DNA of 64,000 bases from assembly GCA_963070105.1 (NCBI GenBank), contig OY718807.1, positions 7,665,983-7,729,982 on the forward strand, written 5' to 3'. Positions 25,201-36,378 of this stretch are shown here, piece after piece; position 1 is the first letter of the stretch, and each line of letters starts with the position of its first letter. The notes beneath the pieces were generated by a model. It made no database searches. It worked only from the letters and a program-made list of their open reading frames with translations, and was not told the origin of the DNA. The position numbers were made by a program, and so were the translations under genes. This DNA comes from Litomosoides sigmodontis (Eukaryota; Nematoda; Chromadorea; Rhabditida; Onchocercidae).

Positions 25201-27183
25201 GCATGATAGACAACCTGTATACTACACTTAAATGCATTCATTTAAATGCGTGAATTCATTCAAAATTCATCTAAAATAAAATTTAAAAAATGTAGAACTA
25301 ATAATAAGTCCTGTTGAGATAGTAATTTCGACAATTGTGAAAATACTGATGTGTGAATTAATTTAAAATGAAATTGAAAAGAAAAAAAAAACTGATGATA
25401 AGTCTTTTTTGCAGTTGGCCATGCAATGTATTGCAGTTCACATATGAATGATGAATTATCGAAATTTCACGCCATATAAGAGGTATTTTTGAAATGCTTG
25501 AAAACGACTTACAATTGTTACCACATCGTTGAGCAGTGATTCGCCGAAAACACAAATATACAGTAATCGATTAACTTTAATTTCCTCAAAAACACTTAAG
25601 ACTGCAACCGGATCAACTGCTGAAATGAACGTTGAAAAGAGGAAGAGGTCGAGCCAGTGCAACGCAACCGAAAAAAGTGACGATGACATCAGCAGGATGA
25701 AGCCTGAAATTAACATTCACTTTAAGTAGCACTGGTTCTCACTCCTTTTTTTTCCTATTTCAATTTTTTAAATAACTTTTAAAAAAGCAATACGATTGTT
25801 TTATTTTTTCAAACTTAGCAAATTTGTGGTTTTTTCTCCTCAAAATTTGTTTGTAAGCTCATTTATTTTCATGAAATTCACTCATTGCATTCATTGCTCA
25901 ATTAAATGATTTGAATGTAAATATAGCAAAAATTTGGAAAAGAAAAGTGTACAATGTAAAATGAAACAAAAAGAGCAATTTGCATAAGCAACAGAAAAAA
26001 AAAAGGAAGAACTGAAACTGTCAAAGAAATTTAAATATATTACAATAGCTTAAATAATGCTATTGTAATTTGAATGAAGTGGAGAAAATAAAAAAACACC
26101 GATAGAAACAATGTTCCAAATTGTTCCTACAACAGCGTACAATATAATAGTCCCGAAATTTTCGAAAAATGCTTGATACGGTAGCGCATAACCAGCATCC
26201 AAAGCTATTGGTGGCAAGAGGTATAAGAAGAAGAAATCTGCAACAACTCATTCATTCATTTCACCTCAAAATCATTAGCAATTCTTCTCTGTAATTAATT
26301 TTTTGTTCTGCACGCATAACAAGAAAATGATGTCATCAGTTTTTGTTTTATGTGACAAATTTCATGAAATTTACCCACCTGGATCTAAGTAAATTTCACG
26401 TGACCAAAAACGATCCATGATACTTCCAGCAGCAAAACCAGCAAGGATCAAAAGAGCCGAATCAGGCACAATTGTAAATCGTTTACTCGAATGAGAGACT
26501 GAATTGAAAAAAGGAAAAAAAGTGATTTAACAAAAAAAAAAAAGAAAAAGTTGGTGAAAAAGTCTCACTCAATCTACCTGCTGATAATGCAATGCTGCAA
26601 ATCAGTGCGTTAGTGATAAAAGAAAAGTAAAATTACAACTTATCACCAATGCTCTCACTAATTTCTTGCTAATGACACTAAAACAAATTGACTAAATTGT
26701 CTTATCAGTTAGTAAAACCTTTAATTTTCCAAAGAAAAAAAACCTAAAGTTTAATTATTACATCTAGCAGTATAATTCACCGTAAATTTTGAAAATTTTC
26801 AATTATTAGCATGAAAAAAAACATAAAATATACTTAAAACTATAAAAAAAATTTTAATTTTGCTTCTTAGCCTTCATGAAAATAAAAAGTTACTGTCATT
26901 TGTTATAAATTTGATTGAGGAAAAAAAAAGAACAGTGCAATTTGCTAAATTCATTTAATACTTCGTAATTTAGAAAAAAAATTTTCAATTTTCAATTTGA
27001 ATTATTTTTAATATTAGACGAAAAATTGAGCTACTAAACTAACAGTAACATTTTATTATCTTTAAAAAGGAACTTACAAAAATACGAACCTATTTTGAAT
27101 AAAATAATTGATAGAAGCCATATGCATATGGAAAGTGGTGTGTTCAAATTACGCCATTCAAATTCTTTCATAAATAACAGCAT
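22273..27183 (-). CDS. Na+/H+ exchanger (NHX/NHE family)
   Basis: Twelve exons, all in phase: 27183-27078, 26498-26379, 26237-26100, 25703-25513, 25214-25060, 24623-24522, 24157-24056, 23780-23665, 23448-23246, 22778-22689, 22534-22475, 22380-22273, about 496 residues. It exchanges Na+ for H+ across a membrane. Seen are a first helix after [27 protein letters not shown], the amiloride-site block [16 protein letters not shown] followed by [20 protein letters not shown], the ion-pathway ND motif in [21 protein letters not shown], and [15 protein letters not shown]. These are diagnostic for plasma-membrane-type NHEs. After the last helix only about 86 residues remain ([11 protein letters not shown]...[10 protein letters not shown]), so the long regulatory tail of most NHEs is absent. 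The ATG at 27183 may not be the true start, and an upstream leader exon is possible. The paralogue number within the nhx family is not resolvable by eye. Confidence 0.95.
24862..24903. repeat. perfect 20-bp-arm palindrome in an nhx intron
   Basis: Arms 24862-24881 and 24884-24903 (AATTTGTTCAATTTCATTCA and its exact reverse complement) are separated by two bases. It lies inside the intron between the exons ending at 25060 and starting at 24623. Confidence 0.95.
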
Positions 27184-27724
27184 ACTTTTTATTATTGTTA
27201 AATATTACTCTTATTATTATTGCTGCTATTAATTATTGTTATTAATTAATAATATTAATTTTTAATTCAATTTCCTTCCAGATATAGCGATAATTTCGAT
27301 GAAAGATGATGACCGACGCAATTATTGATTAGATTATTCATGATAATATTATATTATGATGCTCATGTAACAAGCAAAAACCATTTCCATTTTATTTCAA
27401 TGTGTAATTTCGATCAAATGAAATTAGCAGTTTCAATTGATATGAAATTATAGCTGAAAGAATGAATAATAATAACATTTTGTTTTTTCCTTTCTCAACA
27501 ATATATGCACAATTAATTTGAAAAAAAAAACAAAGAAAATCAAATAACAAATAAATTTTAAACAAACGAACAAACGAACAAACAAACAAACAACAACAAT
27601 TACAATTACAACTACGACAACAACAATGAAGCGAAAAGAGAGAAACGGAAAGAGAAGTGAGTTGCAAAAATTTTTTTTAAAAAATTAAAATAAAAGAAAA
27701 AAAATTAGAGAATGGAATTAATTT

Positions 27725-27905
27725 TATTGTTTTCAGTAAATTACGCGTAAATTATTTGGAAGAATGCCATTATTATCGATGTTAGTTATACTGAAATGAT
27801 TGTTTGCGTCATAGCAAATGGAGATGTGTGCCACCGCGGTTGTGCTCACAGATAGTTAAAACTGGTTCAGTGCCGCCATTGTTTTTCCATATTAAAGTTT
27901 TGCAA
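27725..27905 (-). other. unassigned coding-like segment
   Basis: On minus, one frame reads WKNNGGTEPVLTICEHNRGG then stops. A second overlapping frame reads AHISICYDANNHFSITNIDN to a stop at about 27733. The base composition is less AT-rich than its surroundings. A frameshift or short intron would be needed to join the two. It might be an upstream exon of the exchanger gene, a small separate gene, or a relic. No family recognised. Confidence 0.25.
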
Positions 27906-28796
27906 AAGGAAAAAAAATTGTTGTGGTAATAAATTAATGAAATTTTAACTTTCAACAGTGAATTTCATTCAAATTAAATTTACCCAATCAATATTATCAT
28001 TATTGTTATATTACAATAATTATTGCTAATTAAGCGAACTAGCACTTCTCTCTTACCTACGCTAACAGTTCCTAATATTAGGGCATTTTTAATTAAATTT
28101 TTTTATAAATAAATGAAAATTTTAATTGAAGAGTGAATTAAAAAGGTGGAAATTAAACGGAATAAATGATTGAAAATGATATATTAATTCAATTAAATGA
28201 AATTAAAAGCTAGGGAGAACATGTGATGTGATGTGATAAGATTTAAGATAAATTGCTACCTCAAATTATACCATTTCTTGTGCGAATCTTTCCTTCATTC
28301 CTTAATGATTTCACTGAATGATAACACGCCCACGCTTATTTCAATTCCTTTTACTTTTTTCTCAATTAAAATTAAGAAAATGTAAAATAAATTCAAAAAC
28401 TTTGACTAATAATTTTGAAATATGTATTATCGTTGGCAGTTGTTGTTTTATTCATGATAGTGATAATTATTAATGACGATAACGATGATGATGGTGATGA
28501 TAATAGCAATTAATTATTATTAATATTGATTAATAACAACAAATAATACTAATTATTGTTATTCATTTAGAGAAAGAAATGAATGACAAAATATCGTACA
28601 TAATAATAAAACAAACAAATAAACAAACAAATGATTGTGTTAGAGAGAAATGAGTGTAGCATGATGAATGTAACAGACGGACAAACAGATGGATAGATTG
28701 TAGATGAATGGATGAATGAATGAATGAATGAATGAGCACAGGGATAAGAGATGATGATGGACGACGGTGAGGTGGGTGGATTGCGTGCGTGGCATA

Positions 28797-28923
28797 TGTG
28801 TGTGTGCGTGTGTGTGCGTGCGTGTGTGTGCGTGTGTGTGCGTGTGTGTGCGTGTGTGTGCGTGCGTGTGCGGAATGGAACTAACTGGCGATGGAAGTTG
28901 TGAGTGTGTGTGTGTGTGTGTGT
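28797..28923. repeat. (GT)n/(GTGC)n microsatellite
   Basis: Alternating TGTGTG and TGCGTG units in two blocks (about 28797-28870 and 28904-28923), separated by a short unique stretch. Confidence 0.95.
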
Positions 28924-28945
28924 ATGCGATGGTATGCGTGTTGTT

Positions 28946-28975
28946 GTAAGGTAAGGTAAGGTAAGGTAAGGAAGA
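28946..28975. repeat. (GTAAG)n pentamer array
   Basis: Five tandem GTAAG units. Each unit matches the consensus of a nematode 5' splice donor on the plus strand. Confidence 0.9.
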
Positions 28976-29805
28976 GTATTTAGCGGTAACGGAATTTCAA
29001 TGTCATATTCAAATCGTTTCGAGATGATCGGAAGGAAAGTCGGGAAACAGTCTTAGGCTTGTGCTACAAACCTTATAAGCTTTTTGACTTAGAGAGGTGT
29101 AATTGTATTGGTGCCTTGTTTTCTTTGCGTGATGAGAAGAGAAGATTGGACTGATAGGATGATGAAGTCTAAAATTAAAATGGTTGAATTAATTTTATGT
29201 GAAATCATCTCTTTTGCATTTGTATTATCTGAACAACGACACCTTCCTTCAATTTTATTATCCATCTTTTTTACATTGCATCGATTCATGTCAACACTTT
29301 ACAGTAAGAAGTGAAAAATCCGGTTTGAAGAGAGAGAGAGAGAGAGAGAGAGAAAGAGGGAGGGGGAAAGGCGAGCGAGAAACTTGTGAAGCGTAATCTT
29401 TGATTCTCTTATCTGTTCCCTTTAAATTATTAAAAATTATCGAATTAACCGGTTAGTTTTATCAATAATTCATTTAAGATGTTGCACATGTGCTCAAAAT
29501 TAATCTTCATTCAACAACATTTATGAATGATTTCATCCAGTGGATATCTCTCCCTCTCCCTCCCTCTCTCTCTCTCTCTCTCTTTCTCTCGTCCTTTCCC
29601 TTTCACTTCTCCATTTTGATAAATTTATTTAAAAGTGAATTTTCAATGACTGAGTATTTCGAGAAAATGTTACTTAAGTCGTCTTTCCCGTTCACTTAAA
29701 AAAATTTCTTTTCGAAATTTCACTTCCTCTCTTCGCTTTTTTGTTTTTGTTTCCTCTTTCTAACATCTTCACTTTATTAGTTCAAAAAAAGTCTACTTAC
29801 TGCAC

Positions 29806-29868
29806 GTTGATGAGAGTGCACGCACATTCCCAGCCAGTCAACTCTTCATATCGCTCCCTTTCGTGCTG
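29806..29868 (-). other. orphan exon-like segment
   Basis: On minus, an AATTTCCAG acceptor precedes an open 63-bp stretch (HERERYEELTGWECACTLI) that ends at a strong GTAAGTAG donor. The frame is open only in phase 0. It may be an upstream coding exon of the exchanger gene 2.6 kb away, whose family often has a YE..W segment before the first helix, but this is a guess. The plus strand is also open here. Confidence 0.3.
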
Positions 29869-30441
29869 GAAATTGTCAATTAAAATAAAATTTCAATGTT
29901 AAATAACAATTTTAGTGCTTTATATTTTACCGTTTTTTATTTACAGTAACCATTGATGGAAGAGTACTTGTGGTGCTTTTTGTGAATAATTCTTTTTTTT
30001 TTCTCAACGATTCAGTCTTCCTATTCTTTCTTATTCTTAATTAGTTGCATTAATTAGTGTGAACGTTCGTAAAACAAAAAAAATGTTAACTGTTTGTTTT
30101 ATATTAAAAAAAAAACATTAAAATATGAATATTTTAATTTCATAGATTATTATCGATAATATTAGCAGTAATAAAATTGCCATTTATTCCATTTAAACAA
30201 AAGTTGGTCAATGACTAAAGCTCTTAGTGCGTTTTTGTATCTTTTTGATATTTTAAATAATAGCGAATAATTCTTTTGTTACTTTCCTGCATTCATTCCC
30301 ATCAACCAGGTTCGCCATTGATGATGTCATCATGCTTTGTTCAGTACTAATTAACAATAAATCGATAAGTAAGCTTTTTCCAGAAAAAAGTGCTACGTAA
30401 AATTTTATTGCAGTTTTTATTCAATTAAAATTTCATTTCTA

Positions 30442-33400
30442 ATGGGTGTTCGACGAGCAGCCATAGCAATAGCGATCGGTTTAGTTATTGGACTTTTAAG
30501 AACACCGAGAAATAGTTACAAATCAAATGGAACGGCACGAGATGATCTTCAACCAATTAGGGAATCTTTTGAGTAAGTTTTCTTTCTTCTATTTCTCTTT
30601 TCTCTCTCTTCCTCGTATTATCTTTTTTTTTAATATTTTAAATGGAAAAATTATTCTTTCAATATTTCTAGAATTTTATGCAAAGTGATGTTTCATTTTG
30701 AATAATTTATTAAATGACAATAAATGCATTCAAATTTTGATCAGTTAAAAGGTGGCGAGGAAAAGTAGGCGAGAAGAAATGTGTAAAATATTCTTCTTAA
30801 ATTAATAATATTAATGCTAACATTGATTAAAACGATAGTAACAATAATAAAATAATAACAATAATAATAATAAAAGACTAATATTTATTTGAATTGTAGT
30901 AAAACATTCATAATACTAACAAATAATAATAATAACAATTAATAATAATAGATGATGATAGTAATCAATAATAATAATAATAATCGATAATGATTATAGT
31001 AGTTAATAATGATAGATAATATTAATAACAACATTATTCCATTTGTAGCGAAGTTTTATCGCGCGAAAAAGAAGGTTTAGCATTAGCTGCTTATAAAAAT
31101 GATGAGCTTATAATGGATCTGTGGGGCGGTTATGCTGAAAGGTATTTATTACTTAATTTAAACCATTTCACTTTCTTTTAAGTTGTAATTCATTTGTGAA
31201 ATATCACATAAATTTTGTTAAACATTATAGGAATGATAGTAAATTAGTAAATTGACGAATGTTTTTGTAACAATTTTGGTGAAAATGACATTATTTATTT
31301 TAGCTTCAAATGAGAGAGAGAGTGTTTTAGCTTTTTGAAGGAAAAGAAAAATTTTTTTTGTTTGTTTAAAAAAAAATTTAGAAAATTTAATTTTTGTTTG
31401 TAAATGTTAATAAATTTTCCTTTTACGTTTTCATTTTCTCTTTATCCGTACGTAATTACGATTTCTTATGTTTGTGTATTTTTATTTTATAAAAAAATTT
31501 TTTTAAAAAAAAATATGGTTAGCATAGCATAGAGCTGCATTTCGAACATGGGAACGTGACACAATGACTGTGGCATTTTCTGCGTCGAAAGCTGTTGGTG
31601 CATTAATTATAGCAATTCTTGTTAGTCGAGGACAAGTGCAGTATGAGGATAAAGTTAGTTAAACATTTATTGTAACATTTTTTATATAAATTTATTTTTA
31701 CCACTTCTCATTAATTAATTTAGCGTAACATAGGTTGTCAAGTATTGGCCTGAATTTGGTGCTCAAAATAAGGAAAATATTACAGTTCAGTGGATCGTTG
31801 AGCATAAAGTATGTTTGTTTTAGATTAAAAATTTTCAAATTTAGTAAGTAAAAGTTGTTTTTATTTTTAAAAAAATGTTTTAAATTCAAATTATTGCTAA
31901 TCATACGTAGGCTGGTTTAATTGTATTTGATGATGAATTGACAATGCAGCAAGCTCACGATCATCGTTACATATCTCGCATTATTGAAAAGGTTTGTTAT
32001 GTTTTCGAGCTATTGAAATATGAAATTAGAATTTATGTACAATAAATTTTACAAAAAAAAAGCTTTTTTTTCATGATAATTACTGCATTTTTATTTCTTT
32101 CTTATCTTTTTGCAAAGACATTGGTACTTTGTTTTTTTTTCACATTAAAAAATCAAAGAGTTCTTTGAAATTTTTCAGTTTACATTTACAGAAATATATG
32201 TTTTGCGTGATTTTAATGGATTTAAATTTAAAAAAAAAAAACTTATCAGACGAAACCGAAGTGGCCTGCAGGTACAGCAGTGGGTTATCACGCATTAACA
32301 TTCGGTTGGTTATTGGATCAGATTGTTCGACGTACTGATTCATTGAAACGTGGTGTTGCGCAATTTTATAGTGAAGAAATTCAAAAATATATGGATGGTT
32401 GGTTTCTTCATTATTTCAATGCATGAAAGATTGGTGTGTTAAATGATTTACTAATTTAATAATTTTTTTTTTCTAATAAATTATGATTGCATCATTTTCG
32501 CTTTTTTTGACAAAATTATATCAAACAATATTTGATATTTTTATTGTAATTAGAAAGTGTTGTTCTGCTTTTTTGAAATAATTTAATATTTAAGTAATTC
32601 GATGTTAACAGTACTATTGTAGGTTAGTAGGAATTAGATATTATGCATAATTGCTTTTTTCTCAACTTTCATTGTTTTACTTTCTGGGGTTGACTTTTCG
32701 AAAGATAATTTGATCAAATAAGTAAGTAAGTAAACATTATTAAGCGTAATGTTTGAAATGTTATACTTTCATTTTTTGTTAAAAAATTATAATTTAATGA
32801 CAGATAAGGATTTCTATTTGGGTTTACCACGACTTGAACATTATCGAGTAGCACGACTTGTTCAACCAACAACGCTCGAATTCTTTTATGAAATGGCCAG
32901 CACTGTGCAATATTATGCGCTCATATTTAATTGTCTTTTGCGCTTTTTTAACTGTGAAATCTATGATAGCGGCAAATATCCATCATGGCTTAGTTTCCTT
33001 AATGTTAGCTATCAGTACTTATCAATTATTATCAAGCACGAGAAAAAAAGCAATTGATTTATTACCTTATTGATGATTTACATTAGTAATATTTATTGCA
33101 AAATAGAAATGACTGAAATTTTCATGGAAATTTTGAGCATTTTCTATCCTTTCTATGTGTAATAATTCTACATCATTGTTGTGTAACTGGTGAATTTCAG
33201 GATGAGATGCCGTACAATAATCCAGCAGTTCAAGAAGTAGAAAATGTCGCAGTGCTGGGTATTGGAACTGCACGTGGACTTGCAAATGTTGTTTCTACAA
33301 TTTGGAAGGTAAATGTTTCACTCAATATTAGATTACAGTGTAGCTTTTGCATTTCATTGATTAATTTGGAGGAATTACCCGGTCGAATTGGTGATTGATA

Positions 33401-34287
33401 ATTTCTTATGGAAAAAACGATGTTTTGCAAAAAATATGGTAAATTTAAATAGCTTTTTTTTAATAATTCATTTTTTTAAAGTAAGTAAATTAATGAAAAA
33501 AGATGGTTTTTTTTTTCATACATGATTTTTATCGAATTGATTTATCATACAGCGAATGCTTTTGCATTTAGAAAAATTTAATAAGCGAAGAAGTTTGGGA
33601 GCGATTAAGTAAACCGACAGAGTATGTGCAAGATAGAGTTACTTATTTCAAGGCCTATCGTGGTCATGGCTTCTTCTACAGACCGCATCCAGTTCGACAA
33701 AATGTTCGTTCGCATTTTAAAACCACACAGATTTATTGAAAGATCATGATCGATTGACGTGATTTCACAGCAAACAGCGCATTGAAGTATGTGACACTAA
33801 GCGCCGCACAGGAATGGAAGTTCACATTTAAGCATCGTTTTTTTATCGGACCAAAATACGTGTAGATGCAAAAGAAAAAACAAAGTTGAAAATTAGAAGT
33901 AATGGCTAGGATTTCTATCAAAATTCAAATATCAATCTTACTTCAATGAATTGTCAAGCTTTCAACATGAAAAGTTTTTAAATACCTTATGAAAAAATAT
34001 TAAGTGATCATGCGTATCTGTTTACAGGCGCATGTAATGACGCACGCTGGACACGGAATGCAAGACTTGATCATTGATCCGTTCAGTAAGGTGTGGTGAA
34101 TTCAGTTATCAGTTTGCTAACTGCTATCATGACGGTGAAATGTGTGTGATGATAATTCAAAAAAAATGAATTTTTGCAGATAGTGGTGGTACTGGTCCGA
34201 AATGCTATAACGTGGAAACGTAGCGCACTCGACAAAAGTTTTGCTTTGGCAAGTGAAATTATTCAAGCTACCAATATGAGTCTTTAA
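30442..34287 (+). CDS. LACT-type serine beta-lactamase-fold protein
   Basis: Eleven exons, all in phase: 30442-30572, 31049-31141, 31533-31653, 31734-31808, 31911-31991, 32250-32397, 32804-33003, 33201-33308, 33572-33703, 34028-34090, 34180-34287, 419 residues. LACT/LACTB relatives have a class C beta-lactamase/penicillin-binding fold. Nematode members are mostly uncharacterised esterase- or peptidase-like proteins. Seen are an N-terminal hydrophobic segment (AAIAIAIGLVIGLL), ALAAYKNDELIMDLWGGYA, the SxxK nucleophile motif in VAFSASKAVGAL (about residue 92), YWPEFGAQNK, a second-motif GYHALTFGW (about residue 180), MPYNNPAVQE, GIGTARGLANV, and HAGHGMQDL near residue 370 in place of the KTG/HxG box. 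A TTGCAG acceptor at 30413 gives a 28-nt leader, consistent with SL trans-splicing. AATAAA is at 34443. Catalysis is plausible because Ser and Lys are kept. The substrate is unknown. Confidence 0.93.
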
Positions 34288-36378
34288 GCAATTCACCTTG
34301 TTTATTATTAGATACAAGTGATTGCTTGTTTTTCTTGTATTTTTATCATCCTACTGCGACCAACTGAAGTTGTTTTAGCGCAAAATTTTTTTGAAAAATT
34401 TAATGAAATTAAATTAACAATTATGCCAAGTTGTTAAGCAGAAATAAAATGCTATAATTTTCAGTGGCACTAAATGTATTTTGCTAATAACATTTATTAG
34501 CTATCTATAATTTAATTAAAATGATTTGAAAAAGTAGCGTAGTAAAATGAACACTTCGTTTCTATTACAATTTGCTCATTTAATTTTTTTTTTTTGAAAT
34601 TTAAACTTCTAGCAATAATACCATTGAAACCCAAACAAGGAGATGAACTACCAAGAATGCGCATAACCAAACCAAAGAATAAGTTAAAGACATTAATAAT
34701 TCTTCCATTTTACAGCAATCTGTCGATTTAATCTTTCATTTTTTACTTAAAAATTTTTAAAATAAAGTTGCATACTTCACTTAAGGCTAGTTAGAGTTTA
34801 GTCGTACTGCATCAAACTATAATTCTACATTTCGCTCACAATCATTGCATTATTACCCTGTGTGATCAGGTCCCAATGGTTCACATAAAATCGCTAAGCC
34901 TGAAAATCTACATTCTTTCACTTACCTATTACTAAACATGGTTAGATCTTCAAGAAATGTACATTGTACAATGAAATATTGATCATTTACGATAAACGAT
35001 TGATAAAGTTTTACAAATCATTCAATCGGTTCGAAAACAATTCGATCTCAAAAATAATGGCTTCACAGTATTTTGTTTTAAACTATCCTTACCTGAAATT
35101 TAAAAAATCCGATTTCAGTGAGTTAAACTATAGCAAGCAAAATTATCTTTCTTCGAAAAGTTCAATAAACTATAAAAGTTCAACAAACTATTCACAGAAC
35201 AAATGCCATTGATTTCAGATGCGAAAATGGCAACAGGGCACTTCGGTAAGTTGAGTGAAATGTGTACAGAAATAGAAAATTGCTAATTTACTGTGCGTGA
35301 TGATCCGAGAGAATTATCCTTTATGTAACGCAAAATTTCAATGATTATAACGGGACCATTGGTCCGCAGCCGTAGAGATTTACACTATTCAAAAATAGGA
35401 ATATAAAATCTTCACTGTTCTTCACTCCCAGTTCTTTTTGTTACGCTCACTTTTCAGTGTACAAAATACTGCAGCCAACATCACAAATCTTGACTTCCTA
35501 TGTAAGATCTATGAAGACTATACTCTTCACAAATTCTCCCACCACCTGCTGTTTAGCTTACACTGATTAGAAAAACCTGATTTCAGATATAAACATGATC
35601 CGCAGGAAAAAACCGGCCACAATAACAGCTAGATTTTAAACCCTGCAAGGGTTTAAACATAAATCTATTTCATACAATCCATTTCATATTGTTTAAAGAG
35701 TTAATCACAAACAGATTTATGAAAGAAAGTACTTTCCAGGCAGCATATTTAGCTTAGCTAATTCTTCACTCCTAATTTTAATGCAGAAAGATACAAGTAA
35801 AATGAAATAAGAAATTTAGAGGTGTAAAACTGAAGGAAAAAACAAAGACCATGTACAACTAAAACAGTTCTGGACTGAATGTTATGAAAAACAGTTGGAC
35901 ACATTGTTGCGATTCATATGCCACCTATAGTAAATTTCAGAGTGGTACTTCAGCGTGCAGTCAGAAGCTGTACTATCAACAACTTACATATACAACTAGT
36001 ATAACGACATATAATAAGCAAAAGAGCAATTCACACAAATCAACCCACCAAAACTGAAACGAGAACGATTCGGACATGTTATAAAAGAATAAATGGCAAG
36101 TATTTGAACCGTTTAAATATCGCCACACATCATTACATAGACATATTGGATTAAAAGCAAAAACGACACGAACCTATTACAATTAGAATGTCTTATGGCA
36201 ACAATAAATAATTCACAAATATTCTGGGGAATGCATAATATTCCTGCGCTAATTCACATAGAAATTCCCAATGAAGACTTTCAGAGCCTCAATTTTAATA
36301 ATGGTGTAAAAAAAAGACTTAAAACGATACTCTATTTTCTACAGTCTTACTTTATTCGAAAAAAGAAAATAAACGAAT
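34288..36378. other. spacer between convergent LACT and UBXN7-like genes
   Basis: A TTCTAG acceptor at 34613 opens a plus-strand stretch (PLKPKQGDELPRMRITKPKN) that stops near 34730. It could be an alternative last exon of the LACT gene. The rest (34800-36180) is somewhat less AT-rich than the flanks but shows no recognisable exon. An 82-codon ORF at 34964-35212 is Ser/Asn/Tyr/Lys-rich with no family match. A small palindrome lies at 35635-35657. Confidence 0.45.
35635..35657. repeat. 10-bp-arm palindrome
   Basis: TTTAAACCCT and AGGGTTTAAA are exact reverse complements separated by GCA. Confidence 0.9.

Larger units (their letters stand above)
27184..30413. other. spacer upstream of nhx and LACT genes (divergent), repeat-rich
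   Basis: These genes are transcribed away from each other. The spacer contains a coding-like minus stretch at 27725-27905 and an orphan exon at 29806-29868 (both listed separately), GT-rich and GTAAG arrays at 28797-28975, a (GAAT)n/(ATGA)n run at 28709-28735, a (GA)n tract at 29329-29365 and a (CT)n tract at 29550-29590. The first nhx and LACT promoters must lie here but no core element is evident. Confidence 0.6.

Noticed and set aside
26582..26598. 17-nt micro-exon in the exchanger (TTTGCAG/...CAGCAG/GTAG)
   Set aside because: Including it breaks the phase. Extending the first exon to the GTAAG donor at 27077 and joining directly to 26498 gives the expected KIGSYF..SHSSKR text.
27392..27667. 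91-codon minus ORF with Cys-rich N-terminus
   Set aside because: Produced by (AAAC)n/(CAA)n repeats read on minus; no real Cys spacing pattern.
34964..35212. 82-codon plus-strand ORF
   Set aside because: Low-complexity Ser/Tyr/Asn/Lys composition with no domain, splice context or coding neighbour.
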